Position numbers and translations under genes: made by a program. Positions 8,421 to 17,195 of a stretch of DNA of 64,000 nt are shown here, in pieces; within the stretch, counting starts at the first letter, position 1, and every line of letters begins with the position of its first letter. Source of the DNA: Sphingobacterium athyrii (GTDB lineage Bacteria; Bacteroidota; Bacteroidia; Sphingobacteriales; Sphingobacteriaceae). The DNA is taken from contig NZ_QCXX01000004.1 in assembly GCF_003071065.1 (NCBI RefSeq), positions 614 to 64,613 on the forward strand, read 5' to 3'. Below the pieces are notes generated by a model, which worked only from the letters and a program-made list of their open reading frames with translations, did not search any database and had not been told where the DNA came from.

Positions 8421-9179
8421 CTAAATAGGGAAAGATTCGCTATTCCAAATTTCCCAATTCTTCTCTGCCTGAAGCAGTAACATTTCATACCCATTTTTAG
8501 TTCGAGCACCTTTTTCTTTGCCTTTCTTTAGGAAGGTTGTCTCTTCTGGATTATAGATAAGATCATAAAGCAAATGATGATCATTTATATATTCATAAGG
8601 TAAGTGGGGAAATTCTGCTATATTGGGAAAGGTGCCTACGGGAGAACAGTTGATAATTAATGTATAGTCAGCTAATATTGCGGCATCTAACTCATCATAG
8701 GTATAGTTGTCTATGTGTTTGGTTCTGCTTACAAGTTTGTATGCGATGCCCAATTGATCCAAAGCATAGATTACGGCTTTTGCCGCTCCTCCGTTTCCTA
8801 GAATTAGGGCTTTTTTATCGTGAGGAACCAAAAGTGGTTTTAATGAAGCTTCAAAGCCATAAGCATCTGTATTGTAACCTTTAAGATGGGGCCTGCCATC
8901 AGATAGGTGCCGAATACGGATACAGTTTACTGCCTGTATGGTCTCGGCCTCTTCTGACAGTTCGTCGAGATAATCCATGACTTCTATTTTATAGGGAATA
9001 GTAACATTTACTCCATAAAAGTCCTTATTCGTAAAAATTGCAGGAAAATCTGTTATGCGTTCAATTGGATATAGATCATAATCTATATGTTCAATATGTT
9101 CCTTTTCAAATTTTTCTAAATAGTATTTCTTGGAAAACGAATGTCCTAGCGGATATCCTATCAGACCTAATTTTTTCAT
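8421..9179 (-). CDS. aroE: Shikimate dehydrogenase
   Basis: 252 residues. It reduces 3-dehydroshikimate to shikimate with NADPH in aromatic amino acid synthesis. Shikimate-binding motif at the start: LIGYPLGHSFSKKYY; catalytic Lys in VNVTIPYK; Asp in YNTDAYGFE; nucleotide-binding LGNGGAAKAVIYAL; then YDLIYNPEETTFL and NGYEMLLLQAEKNWEIW. The open frame extends 12 codons upstream to 9215, but the Met at 9179 (MKKLGLIG) matches the family start. Second gene of a leftward run after the TPR gene (99-nt gap). Confidence 0.95.
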   Translation of the reverse strand: MKKLGLIGYPLGHSFSKKYYLEKFEKEHIEHIDYDLYPIERITDFPAIFTNKDFYGVNVTIPYKIEVMDYLDELSEEAETIQAVNCIRIRHLSDGRPHLKGYNTDAYGFEASLKPLLVPHDKKALILGNGGAAKAVIYALDQLGIAYKLVSRTKHIDNYTYDELDAAILADYTLIINCSPVGTFPNIAEFPHLPYEYINDHHLLYDLIYNPEETTFLKKGKEKGARTKNGYEMLLLQAEKNWEIWNSESFPI

Positions 9180-9278
9180 CGAATGGTTTAATACTTCTTT
9201 GAGCTTTACGCTCAATCTAATTGTATACCTTCAGTTATATCTGAAAGATTGCCTAAGGGTATAGCTATGTTTGCTGTT

Positions 9279-10691
9279 TTAATTTTTTGGTTTTGTGTAT
9301 TTTTTTACAATCTCAGTAATGATTTGATTTCCCTGTAATTGGGGGAGGTAATCAAAGAGAATGTAATGCTTTTCGGGATTTGTAGCTAAGCCTAATTCCA
9401 AAAAGTTTAAAGCTTCATTGTATTGTCCATTAGCAAATAGATAAGCCACTACACGATAGTATAATTCCGCTGCTTCAGGATTTTGCGTGATCGCATCCGA
9501 CATCACATTGATGGCTTCATCCATTTTGCTCTGTTCGAATAAGATAGACGAATAATCGAGCCAAGCATCAATATCGGATGGATTTAATGCAACAACTTTC
9601 TTATAGGCTTCCTCAGCTTGATCAATTTGCTGTAGCTTATACCTTGCATCTGCGATGGCAAACCAATAATCTGGATTTGTGTCTTCCAGTTCCAAAGCTT
9701 TTTTGTAGAAATGAAGCGATTCAAAATAACGTTCTTCAAAATCCAGTGTAACTCCGATACCAAACCAGGCATCCGCTAGTTCGGCATCTAGCTTCACGGC
9801 TTTTTTATAGTAGTTTCGAGCTTCTTCCATTTGTTCGAGTTTTTCGTAGCATTCGCCTATTGCACAATAAGTGTCGGCGCTAGGCTGTTCATATTCGAAG
9901 GTTTGCTTATAGACATCCAAAGCTTCCTGATAGCGGTCTAAGTTGACAAGTGCATTCCCTTTGTTGAAATAAGCCGAAGAGAAATCTTCTTTGATCAATA
10001 TGGAATAGTCATAAGCGTCCAATGCTTCTTCGAATTTGCTGATTTTATGATAAGAATTACCCAAATTGTACCAAGCATAATACGAATACGGATCTGAGTC
10101 AATATATTTTTTATAAAAAGATATACTTTCTTCTTGTCTGTCAAGAACATCATAGCAATAAGCCAGTTCATAGAGAGCTTCCTGATAGTCCATATTAAGT
10201 TCAAGCGCTTTCTTTAAATAGACAATAGCCTTGTCATAATTCATTTGCGCCTGAAAAATCATCGCAACATGAAAGTAGACTTCATCCTTATTGTCCAATA
10301 AGGGCAATGCTTTGAATAGCTGATCCAATGCTTCATCAAACTGTCCTATACTTCCCAGTATACCACCTCTAATCAAAAATATATCGCCTTCTGAAGCTTC
10401 CAGTAGTTCCGCTTTGTCCAGGGCTGCCAATGCATTCCGGTATTGCTGAATTGTTGAAAACAATTGGGCCTGCTTTAACAGAAAGGTAATATCAAAGGGA
10501 TGTTGGCTTATCGCAAATTCTGTTACTTGTAAAGCCTTTACAGGGTCATTTTTTTCAGCGTAGTAGTCTATTATTCCTTCGAAAGCCTTGGAGTCAAAAA
10601 AATACTGATCCTCGTTTCGAAGCATTTCCTCATATCTGTCCACCGAGATTTTTCTTTCTTCGGGGTTTTCAAATTCAAAATCCTCTTCCAT
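9279..10691 (-). CDS. TPR-repeat protein, cytoplasmic
   Basis: 470 residues, nearly all tetratricopeptide repeats from about residue 35 to 440 (at least ten units, for example SSAYFNKGNALVNLDRYQEALDVYK and YYAWYNLGNSYHKISKFEEALDAY). No signal peptide or membrane segment; the N-terminus is strongly acidic (MEEDFEFENPEE). A scaffold for protein-protein contacts; partners are unknown. The ATG at 10691 is preferred over a TTG two codons upstream. It may head the transcript that continues into aroE. Confidence 0.85.
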   Translation of the reverse strand: MEEDFEFENPEERKISVDRYEEMLRNEDQYFFDSKAFEGIIDYYAEKNDPVKALQVTEFAISQHPFDITFLLKQAQLFSTIQQYRNALAALDKAELLEASEGDIFLIRGGILGSIGQFDEALDQLFKALPLLDNKDEVYFHVAMIFQAQMNYDKAIVYLKKALELNMDYQEALYELAYCYDVLDRQEESISFYKKYIDSDPYSYYAWYNLGNSYHKISKFEEALDAYDYSILIKEDFSSAYFNKGNALVNLDRYQEALDVYKQTFEYEQPSADTYCAIGECYEKLEQMEEARNYYKKAVKLDAELADAWFGIGVTLDFEERYFESLHFYKKALELEDTNPDYWFAIADARYKLQQIDQAEEAYKKVVALNPSDIDAWLDYSSILFEQSKMDEAINVMSDAITQNPEAAELYYRVVAYLFANGQYNEALNFLELGLATNPEKHYILFDYLPQLQGNQIITEIVKKYTKPKN

Positions 10692-10820
10692 TCTCAAAAG
10701 TTTAAAACCAGTATTCTGTTCCTTAAATCAAAATACTAATTTCTTATCTAATTTGCTTGAATAAATTTTCCACAAATTGGATATCATCCACAAAGTTAAG
10801 GATAAATACTGTCAAAATAA

Positions 10821-10846
10821 AAAAGCCGGCTCTAGAGCCGGCTTTT
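10821..10846 (-). terminator. Intrinsic terminator of the ompA-like gene
   Basis: A perfect palindrome with GCCGGCTC arms around a TAGA centre, flanked by A4 on one side and T4 on the other. It works for the leftward porin gene, which ends 26 nt away, and is symmetric enough to act in both directions. Confidence 0.88.
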
Positions 10847-10872
10847 AATATAATGGTATAAATTATATACGA

Positions 10873-12249
10873 TTATTTTTTGATCTCAACACGACGGTTT
10901 TGAACACGACCTTCTTCAGTTGAATTAGAAGCAACTGGGTTTTTCTCTCCGTAACCGTTAGCAGTGATGCTTGATGAAGAAACACCAGCATTTACCAAAT
11001 ATTGTTTTACAGAGTTAGCACGGTCTTTAGACAAAGTCAAGTTGTAAGCTTCAGAACCTTCTGCAGATGCATAACCGTCTAAAGTTACAGATGAATTGTT
11101 ATCACGTACTTCTTTAGCCAATTTGTCTAAAGTTGAGTATGATGAAGTCTGTAATACTGAGCTATCAAATTCAAATTGAATTGGCGCATAGTAACCGTTA
11201 GAAGTAACGTTGTTAACAACTGGCTCTGGGAATTTGATTGGACATCCTGAACCATCTACTGGAGTACCAGCTGGTGTGTTAGGGCATTTATCAAATTTGT
11301 CAGATACACCGTCACCATCAGCATCAGCGCTTAATGTGTTAACAGTACCTTCTAAAGTGCTTACACGTTGTTTCAATGCTTCAACTTCGTTTCTCAATGA
11401 AGGATCTTTCAATTCATCATACATTGTAGCAACTGGGTTAGCAAAAGTCAAGTTTTGTTTGTCTTTTGAACCTAAAGTGAACTCTAAGCCACCGTATACG
11501 TTAGCGAAACGTTGTTTTGTAGTTCCGTTTCTGCCTGGTCCATACAATAATGCTTCGTCAGTGAAGTTCATTGTGTAACCTAAGTTCAAGGCAACAACTT
11601 CTGATAATTTGAATTTAGCACCAACACCTACAGGAACGATCATACCTAAACGGTAATCTTTATCTCTTGGCTCTGAAGGAGAACGATCTCCCAAAACATC
11701 TTCACCCCATTTTTGATCATAAACAACAGTTCCACCAAAATCATTGTTGGAGTACTGAATAGGGTTGTAAGCAAATGTACCGATACCTACTTTAGCGTAG
11801 AAATTAACTGCATTTTCTCTTCTCAAGAAGTCGATCGTACCCAATTGGAACACACCGTTCAAGCTAGCAGCCCAGTTTACTTTTGTTTCTGCTGATTGAG
11901 CTTTATATTTGTTCTCAATTGCAGGACCAGACTCGTCATGGTTGTAAGTTTTGATCTTACCACGGTTCGCTTCAACTTCTAAACCGAATAGGTGAGAGAA
12001 TTGTTTACGTACTGTCAAGCCATAATACTCACCTACTTTGTTTTGGAAGTAACCAACTTTTTGACCAAAGTTATTGTTACCACCAACTAAAGCATTAGGA
12101 GTAGTGATACCGCCTTGAACTCCGATAGACCAAGTTCTGTATTGTGATCTACCACCGAATACTTGTTGAGCTTGTGCTGTATCAGCGAAACCTAAAGCGG
12201 CAACTAATGTAGCAGCAACAGCTGTTTTTTTAATTGTAGAATAGTTCAT
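10873..12249 (-). CDS. OmpA-family outer-membrane porin
   Basis: 458 residues. The signal peptide (MNYSTIKKTAVAATLVAAL...AQA) supports the ATG at 12249 rather than a TTG 14 codons upstream. An N-terminal beta-barrel (~25-270) is followed by a short coiled region, a calcium-binding thrombospondin-type-3-like linker (DADGDGVSDKFDKCPNTPAG, ~310-330) and a C-terminal OmpA peptidoglycan-binding domain (~345-458) with LDGYASAEGSEAYNLTLSKDRA and NRRVEI. It links the outer membrane to the cell wall. Codon use is strongly biased to a small set, as expected for a very abundant protein. Monocistronic, with a ~200-nt upstream region and its own terminator. Confidence 0.95.
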   Translation of the reverse strand: MNYSTIKKTAVAATLVAALGFADTAQAQQVFGGRSQYRTWSIGVQGGITTPNALVGGNNNFGQKVGYFQNKVGEYYGLTVRKQFSHLFGLEVEANRGKIKTYNHDESGPAIENKYKAQSAETKVNWAASLNGVFQLGTIDFLRRENAVNFYAKVGIGTFAYNPIQYSNNDFGGTVVYDQKWGEDVLGDRSPSEPRDKDYRLGMIVPVGVGAKFKLSEVVALNLGYTMNFTDEALLYGPGRNGTTKQRFANVYGGLEFTLGSKDKQNLTFANPVATMYDELKDPSLRNEVEALKQRVSTLEGTVNTLSADADGDGVSDKFDKCPNTPAGTPVDGSGCPIKFPEPVVNNVTSNGYYAPIQFEFDSSVLQTSSYSTLDKLAKEVRDNNSSVTLDGYASAEGSEAYNLTLSKDRANSVKQYLVNAGVSSSSITANGYGEKNPVASNSTEEGRVQNRRVEIKK

Positions 12250-12411
12250 ACTCTTGTTTTTAAGGTTATTATTAATTTTAATTGTTTTCAAACTTTAAAT
12301 TCTCTTGTCTTAACACATGGAACAGTACAATTGCCGTGCCAAAGTCTTAAAATTATGTTAAATTTTTGTTTTTGCTATATTTTGTACTAAATTAAGTATT
12401 TAATGTGAAAC

Positions 12412-12457
12412 AACAAAACAAAAATTCGGTACGAAAGTACCAAATTTTTGTTTTGTT
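12412..12457 (-). terminator. Long hairpin terminator of the DUF47-pit operon
   Basis: A long inverted repeat: 15 AT-rich bp and 5 bp GGTAC/GTACC, with one C/A mismatch and a GAAA loop (12433-12436). On the minus strand it follows the pit stop codon at 12493 and ends in T-rich sequence. Its symmetry means it could also fold in + strand RNA. Confidence 0.75.
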
Positions 12458-12492
12458 TCAATAGCTTTAAGAAAAAAATTAAGAAATTCTTT

Positions 12493-13503
12493 CTAAAGTA
12501 AATAATGAACGATAACTAAAGACAGTCCGCCAAGCAATGCCGATACCGGAATTGTCAGTATCCAGGCCCATAATAAACTGATGGTAACACCCCAACGGAC
12601 AGCCGATACACGCTTGACAACACCGACACCGATAATGGCACCTGTGATTGTGTGTGTTGTAGATGCCGGAATCCCGAAATGTTCAGTTATCCCTAAGGTA
12701 ACGGCTCCCGCGGACTCAGCACAAACCCCTTCTAATGGTGTTACTTTCGTGATTTTCGTTCCCATTGTTTTCACAATTTTCCAGCCACCACTCATTGTTC
12801 CGGCTGCTATCGCTGCGTAACAAGTCAACGGAATCCATTCAGGCATATGTTCCGTGTTTTCCATATAACCGCCAGCTACCATGGCTACAAGGATAATACC
12901 CATTACTTTTTGTGCGTCATTACCTCCATGGGCAAAACTCAAACCCGCCGAAGAAACCAACTGTAATACTTTAAACCATTTTTCGGCAACACTGGGACGG
13001 GAGTTTTTTGCCAAGTTGATTACTATGAGCGTAATGATAATGGATATGGTCATACCTATGATTGGAGCCAGAACGATGAAAGCGATAATTTTTAAAGTCG
13101 CATCGATATTAATGGCATGAATAGGATCTGCTCCAAGAATGAAAGCATAGGCCATTCCTGATCCCGCAAAACCTCCAATTAAGGTATGTGATGAACTCGA
13201 TGGTACTCCGTAATACCAGGTAAACAAGTTCCAGCCAATTGCTGCGAGCAAGCCCGCAAAAATGACCTCAAGGGTAATATATTCTTCCAATACCGTTTTG
13301 GCAATGGTGTTGGCCACTTTATGGTCTGTAAAGTAGAAATAAGCAGCAAAGTTGAATATGGCAGCCCATAATACAGCCATTGCCGGTGTGAGAACTTTTG
13401 TTGATACAACTGTCGCAATTGAGTTGGCGGCATCATGGAATCCATTGATGTAGTCAAATGCAATCGCTAGGACAATCACAACAACGAGTAATGTTGACAT
13501 CAT
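12493..13503 (-). CDS. Low-affinity inorganic phosphate transporter (Pit family)
   Basis: 336 residues, about ten membrane helices. Both halves of the duplicated Pit signature are present: GFHDAANSIATVVSTKVLTP near the N-terminus and SFAHGGNDAQKVMG in the middle, with the conserved PSSSSHTLIGG and IPASTTHTITGAI loops. Pit carriers bring in metal-phosphate with protons. It follows the DUF47 gene by 37 nt, the standard Pit/Pit-accessory pair, and both should answer to the Pho-box-like promoter at 14207-14240. Two adjacent Met codons (13503, 13500) could start it. Confidence 0.94.
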   Translation of the reverse strand: MMSTLLVVVIVLAIAFDYINGFHDAANSIATVVSTKVLTPAMAVLWAAIFNFAAYFYFTDHKVANTIAKTVLEEYITLEVIFAGLLAAIGWNLFTWYYGVPSSSSHTLIGGFAGSGMAYAFILGADPIHAINIDATLKIIAFIVLAPIIGMTISIIITLIVINLAKNSRPSVAEKWFKVLQLVSSAGLSFAHGGNDAQKVMGIILVAMVAGGYMENTEHMPEWIPLTCYAAIAAGTMSGGWKIVKTMGTKITKVTPLEGVCAESAGAVTLGITEHFGIPASTTHTITGAIIGVGVVKRVSAVRWGVTISLLWAWILTIPVSALLGGLSLVIVHYLL

Positions 13504-13540
13504 AATCTCGTAGAATTTTTATGCACTAATGATCGAATGA

Positions 13541-14188
13541 TTATGCGTTTTTAACTAGAATACTTTCTAAGACGTTAGCAACATCCTCGCATTTGTCTGT
13601 TGCATCTTCCATTGCGGATAATACCTCTTTGTGTTTGATCAATGAGATCGCATCTTTTTCAAATTCAAAAAGATCAGCCACCGCTTTGTCAAAAATATAG
13701 TCTGCTTTGTTTTCAACACTATTGATACGTACGCACGAATCAGTAATGTTACGAATGTTTTTTAGGTCACGAAGTTCGTGGATTGCTTTTGAGACATGCT
13801 CCGTAGCTTCTACCAATAGATCCGCGATTTCGATCATTGGCTCTGTTGCTTTTTCTACTTTGTATAAATCCATTCTGTTGGCAGCACCATGTATAAAGTC
13901 CGCTACATCATCCAATGAACTTGCTAGTGAGTGTATATCTTCACGGTCAAAAGGCGTTATGAAGTTTTTGCCTAGTTCCAAATGAATTTGATGGGTGATG
14001 TTGTCACCTCTGTGCTCCAAGTCTTCCATCTTGCGTGTAAACTCCTTCTTCTTCTCGGGATTGTTTGAGTTAACAATATCTTTTAACAACTGAGACATTT
14101 CGATCAAATTGTTGCCTGCTTGTTCAAACAAAGGAAAGAATTTTTTGTCCTTTGGAACGAAGTATTGAAAAATGCTATTTAAAGACAT
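13541..14188 (-). CDS. DUF47 / PhoU-like Pit accessory protein
   Basis: 215 residues, all-helical. It shows the PhoU-like duplicated E-x-x-x-D pattern: EDLEHRGDNITHQIH and, near the C-terminus, SAMEDATDKCEDVANVLESI, plus HSLASSLDDVADFIHGAANR, residues that bind metal clusters in PhoU relatives. This family is almost always encoded directly before pit and is thought to tune phosphate transport. It is the first gene of the operon; the ATG follows a TACTTTTG promoter element by 18 nt. Confidence 0.93.
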   Translation of the reverse strand: MSLNSIFQYFVPKDKKFFPLFEQAGNNLIEMSQLLKDIVNSNNPEKKKEFTRKMEDLEHRGDNITHQIHLELGKNFITPFDREDIHSLASSLDDVADFIHGAANRMDLYKVEKATEPMIEIADLLVEATEHVSKAIHELRDLKNIRNITDSCVRINSVENKADYIFDKAVADLFEFEKDAISLIKHKEVLSAMEDATDKCEDVANVLESILVKNA

Positions 14189-14206
14189 ATCTTAAATTTA
14201 TTTTTG

Positions 14207-14240
14207 CAAAAGTAACACCCTAATGTTAAGTTAATGTTAA
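14207..14240 (-). promoter_or_regulatory. Pho-box-like promoter of the DUF47-pit operon
   Basis: On the minus strand: two direct repeats TTAACA (14240-14235 and 14229-14224) separated by 5 nt, giving an 11-bp period, then 9 nt, then an exact TAnnTTTG element (TACTTTTG, 14214-14207). The repeats cover the place where a -33 box would lie, as in promoters activated by PhoP in Bacillus, whose box is TTAACA-like repeats on an 11-bp period. The same bases also contain a 12-bp palindrome, AATGTTAACATT (14233-14244), so a dimeric repressor site is an alternative. Confidence 0.55.
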
Positions 14241-14278
14241 CATTGGTTTTGTTTAAACACAAAAGTGTCATCAATTGT

Positions 14279-15316
14279 TTAATCTCCGGTCTGAACTTTT
14301 TGTAAAGTAAAGCCAAACGTGGTTCCAATCCCCTCGGTACTGCGGACATTAACATTTTGCTGATGGGCTTCAATAATATGTTTTACAATAGCGAGACCTA
14401 GGCCAGAACCGCCAATATCTCTTGATCGACTTTTGTCTGTTCGAAAGAATCGCTCGAATACGCGGCTCAGATTTTTTTCTTCAATACCATAACCATCGTC
14501 AGTGATTTCAATGAGCACTTGCTCGAATAGTGGAAAAATTTTGATTTTTGTGGTCCCTCCTTCCTTCCCATATTTCAGGGAATTGTCTATTAGATTATAC
14601 AGCACCTGATGTATTTTGTTGCGGTCGGCTTTGACCCAGTGCGGTGTACCAGCTTTAGGTTTAAACTCAATTTTGATATTGTGTTGTTTGGCCTTGTCTT
14701 CTAACGAATATGAGGTATCTTTAATCAGGTCTACAATGTCAAATTTTTCAATGTTCAAGACCATTTTCCCCGATTCCAGTTTGGATATTTCATCTAAATC
14801 CTGAATGAGATAATTTAATCTATCAAGATTGCGGGCAGCTTTATCCAAGAAATTTTTTGCCATTTCCATATCCTCCTCCATTAATCCATCTTGCAGGGTT
14901 TCGATGTAACCCTGGGTGGCAAAGAGTGGTGTTTTGAATTCATGTGAGATATTGGATAGAAATTCACGCCGAAATTTCTCCTGAGATTTTAATTGTTCAA
15001 TTTCATTTTTTTTATCTTTCGCCCAAGCTTTGACATCGTTCTCGGCATCTGTGATGGGATCTTCACTGACGTGTTCACCAATTGCATCTTTAAGGTCCTT
15101 GCCAAGCTTGAGGTTGTGAATTAGCTTATACATGGTATTGAGACGGCGATAGATGTATTTCTCGAACAGATAGTTGAATAGCAGAAAGCAGACCACAAGC
15201 GCAACAAAAAATATAATCAGCGCGGTCTGAAGATCATGTTTATAATAAAAGCTGATGGTGGATATTGCGATACCAACGCCAGCGGAGTTTGCCAATAATA
15301 ATTGTCTAAAATTCAT
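14279..15316 (-). CDS. Membrane sensor histidine kinase, PhoR-like
   Basis: 345 residues. Two N-terminal membrane helices (~8-24 and 30-50) with almost no periplasmic loop, a ~70-residue helical linker, a HisKA domain with the phospho-acceptor FLSNISHEFKTP (His 125), and an ATPase domain with N-box HQVLYNLIDNSLKYG, G1 DDGYGI and G2 GGSGLGLAIVKHI. This architecture is that of PhoR-type kinases. No response regulator is encoded next to it. It lies just upstream of the phosphate operon on the same strand (90 nt), which suggests but does not prove a role in phosphate sensing. Its 5' side holds the psd terminator, so its own promoter or read-through is unclear. Confidence 0.9.
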   Translation of the reverse strand: MNFRQLLLANSAGVGIAISTISFYYKHDLQTALIIFFVALVVCFLLFNYLFEKYIYRRLNTMYKLIHNLKLGKDLKDAIGEHVSEDPITDAENDVKAWAKDKKNEIEQLKSQEKFRREFLSNISHEFKTPLFATQGYIETLQDGLMEEDMEMAKNFLDKAARNLDRLNYLIQDLDEISKLESGKMVLNIEKFDIVDLIKDTSYSLEDKAKQHNIKIEFKPKAGTPHWVKADRNKIHQVLYNLIDNSLKYGKEGGTTKIKIFPLFEQVLIEITDDGYGIEEKNLSRVFERFFRTDKSRSRDIGGSGLGLAIVKHIIEAHQQNVNVRSTEGIGTTFGFTLQKVQTGD

Positions 15317-15324
15317 CTGTTGAA

Positions 15325-15350
15325 TAAAAAAGGCCCCTAATTGGAGCCTA
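15325..15350 (-). terminator. Intrinsic terminator of psd
   Basis: Minus-strand stem AGGCTCC/GGGGCCT (one T-G wobble) with an AATTA loop, followed by TTTTTT. It starts about 30 nt after the psd stop and ends within 15 nt of the kinase start codon. Confidence 0.8.
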
Positions 15351-15378
15351 AGTTACTTATTATGGTATTAATAAATTG

Positions 15379-16032
15379 TTAAAATTTTCCGATAATGGTC
15401 TTGGCCCCAGTAACTTTATCGCCAATATTCACATTGATTTCTGTTCCCAGCGGGAGAAATAGATCGACACGCGAACCAAATTTGATAAAACCGAACTCGG
15501 TTCCCTGAACAACCTGATCATTTTCTTTTACATACCAAACAATGCGGCGGGCTAATGCGCCGGCGATTTGACGGAAAAGAACTTCTCTTCCTTCTTTATC
15601 TTTCACCACGACAGTCGTTCTTTCGTTATCTGTAGAGGATTTTGGATGCCAGGCAACCAAAAATTTCCCCGGATGGTATTTGAAAAAAGTGACCAAACCA
15701 CTGATGGGGTTTCGATTCACATGCACATTGACGGGAGACATGAAAATAGAGACCTGGATCCTTCTGTCATGAAAATACTCGTTTTCTTCGGTTTCTTCGA
15801 TAACTACAACTTTTCCATCTGCGGGGCATAAGATTGTACCATCTTGTGGACTAACGACTTTCTTGGGGCTTCTAAAAAACTGGACAACAGTGATGAATAG
15901 GAATGCTGAAAGGGCATATATAAACCACTTTACATACTGTGACGCATCATAATAATCCGCAACGGCATTGATGATAAAGATAATAAGTATAGCAATCGCT
16001 AAGGTGGTATATCCTTCTTTATGGAATTTCAT
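15379..16032 (-). CDS. psd: Phosphatidylserine decarboxylase, short (type II) form
   Basis: 217 residues. It makes phosphatidylethanolamine from phosphatidylserine. Two N-terminal membrane helices (~10-27, 34-52), then the catalytic core: PADGKVVVIEE, the His-rich MSPVNVHVNRNP, and the self-cleavage site KFGSRVD, where Gly 186-Ser 187 yields the pyruvoyl cofactor. The GS pair and short length place it in the archaeal/Bacteroidota-type family rather than the E. coli LGST type. It has its own promoter (TATCTTTG at 16048-16055) and terminator. The partner pssA is not in the window. Confidence 0.94.
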   Translation of the reverse strand: MKFHKEGYTTLAIAILIIFIINAVADYYDASQYVKWFIYALSAFLFITVVQFFRSPKKVVSPQDGTILCPADGKVVVIEETEENEYFHDRRIQVSIFMSPVNVHVNRNPISGLVTFFKYHPGKFLVAWHPKSSTDNERTTVVVKDKEGREVLFRQIAGALARRIVWYVKENDQVVQGTEFGFIKFGSRVDLFLPLGTEINVNIGDKVTGAKTIIGKF

Positions 16033-16047
16033 ATCTATTTATTTCTG

Positions 16048-16055
16048 CAAAGATA
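16048..16055 (-). promoter_or_regulatory. Promoter -7 element (TATCTTTG) of psd
   Basis: Exact TAnnTTTG on the minus strand, 15 nt before the psd ATG and just after the stop of the MORN-type gene. Confidence 0.5.
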
Positions 16056-16056
16056 A

Positions 16057-17187
16057 TTATTTACTCGAATTGTCGATTTCTCTTTCAATTTTAATTGAAT
16101 GCGTATAGACCTTTCCATCACCTGCTGTTGCAATACTTCCAGAAACTTTAATTGTATCGTCCTGAGGTTGATCTTGTTTGTAGGTTGGAAAATAAAAATC
16201 TATGCTTTTGGCAATGCGATTCAAAATATTAAGATAATTTTCATTATCTGAGTTTACATTCAATTTGAGGCTCCGTAAATTGGCTATCCCTGTTTTCTTG
16301 ACCTCAACATCATAGGAAAAGTTTAATTGACCAGTAACTTCAATTCCACTTTTATTGAAGCCATCGGTAAAGCGTTTGGCAAGAAACGTATAGAAATTTG
16401 AATAGTCATCGAAATTACAGGATTTACCCTGTAATAATTCTGCACGGACAAAATAATCGTAGGGCAAAATGCTCAACGACTGAAAATCTTCGCTTGGGAG
16501 TTCTCCATTATCATCGTAGGTTGCGGTGATTTTTCCATTGACAAATCGCTGTGTCATTGCGTAAATGGGTTGCTGCCCCACATTGTAAAAGTAGGTGTTC
16601 CAATTTCCCTGTGGTTTACCACCTTTTACTTTACCTTTGCGAAGATAAAAATCGTAACCGAATTCAGTGAAGCCTTCAAAAGGTATTGCAAATTCATAGT
16701 TTCCTTCACCTTCAACAACTTCCTGTTTTCCCCGGTTATCCCAGTAATCTTTGATGAAATAGCCAAAATCACCATAGGAGATCGTCAATAATGGTTTGCC
16801 ATCAGGATAATAATATTTCCAATCGCCAACAGGATAGTTATCTTTAAAATTTATCTCCCATTTCAGCACACCATTTGGGTGAAAAGCCTGAAATAAACCC
16901 TCCTTTTTACCATCTGTATAGTTTCCCACCAGTATGCGATCGCCATTGGGGGCAAAATCACGAAATTCCCCGTCGAAAATCTGTTTTGTGAAATCAAATT
17001 TGCTGACGCGTTCAATTGTTTTGAATTCGCAATCTTTTGTTGCCAGATAATAATATTTATCAAAATAGAAACGAATCAATCCCTGATCTAATTTTTCGTA
17101 AAATACGGGTTTACCTTCTTGTGCTAAAATAGATTTAAAGCAAAACGATGATAAAAACAACAGTATATAAATGAATTTTTTAGTCAT
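16057..17187 (-). CDS. Secreted MORN-repeat (YwqK-like) protein
   Basis: 376 residues. A signal peptide (MTKKFIYILLFLSSFCFKSILAQ) is followed by several MORN-type repeats between ~75 and 220 with the pattern G-x-Y-x-x-G-x-x-x-G-x-x-x-x-Y/F-x-P-N/D-G, for example GNYTDGKKEGLFQAFHPNGV and VGDWKYYYPDGKPL. The C-terminal ~130 residues look like a TonB-C-like or other small alpha/beta domain (GIEVTGQLNFSYDVEVKKTGIANLRSL), but I cannot assign it. Such proteins are common in Bacteroidota envelopes; the function is unknown. It starts 8 nt after polA on the same strand and is probably co-transcribed with it. Confidence 0.8.
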   Translation of the reverse strand: MTKKFIYILLFLSSFCFKSILAQEGKPVFYEKLDQGLIRFYFDKYYYLATKDCEFKTIERVSKFDFTKQIFDGEFRDFAPNGDRILVGNYTDGKKEGLFQAFHPNGVLKWEINFKDNYPVGDWKYYYPDGKPLLTISYGDFGYFIKDYWDNRGKQEVVEGEGNYEFAIPFEGFTEFGYDFYLRKGKVKGGKPQGNWNTYFYNVGQQPIYAMTQRFVNGKITATYDDNGELPSEDFQSLSILPYDYFVRAELLQGKSCNFDDYSNFYTFLAKRFTDGFNKSGIEVTGQLNFSYDVEVKKTGIANLRSLKLNVNSDNENYLNILNRIAKSIDFYFPTYKQDQPQDDTIKVSGSIATAGDGKVYTHSIKIEREIDNSSK

Positions 17188-17195
17188 AACAAAAA

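Noticed and set aside
16057-17187. YwqK-type antitoxin
   Set aside because: MORN-repeat proteins of this kind are sometimes labelled as antitoxins, but this one has a signal peptide and no toxin partner.
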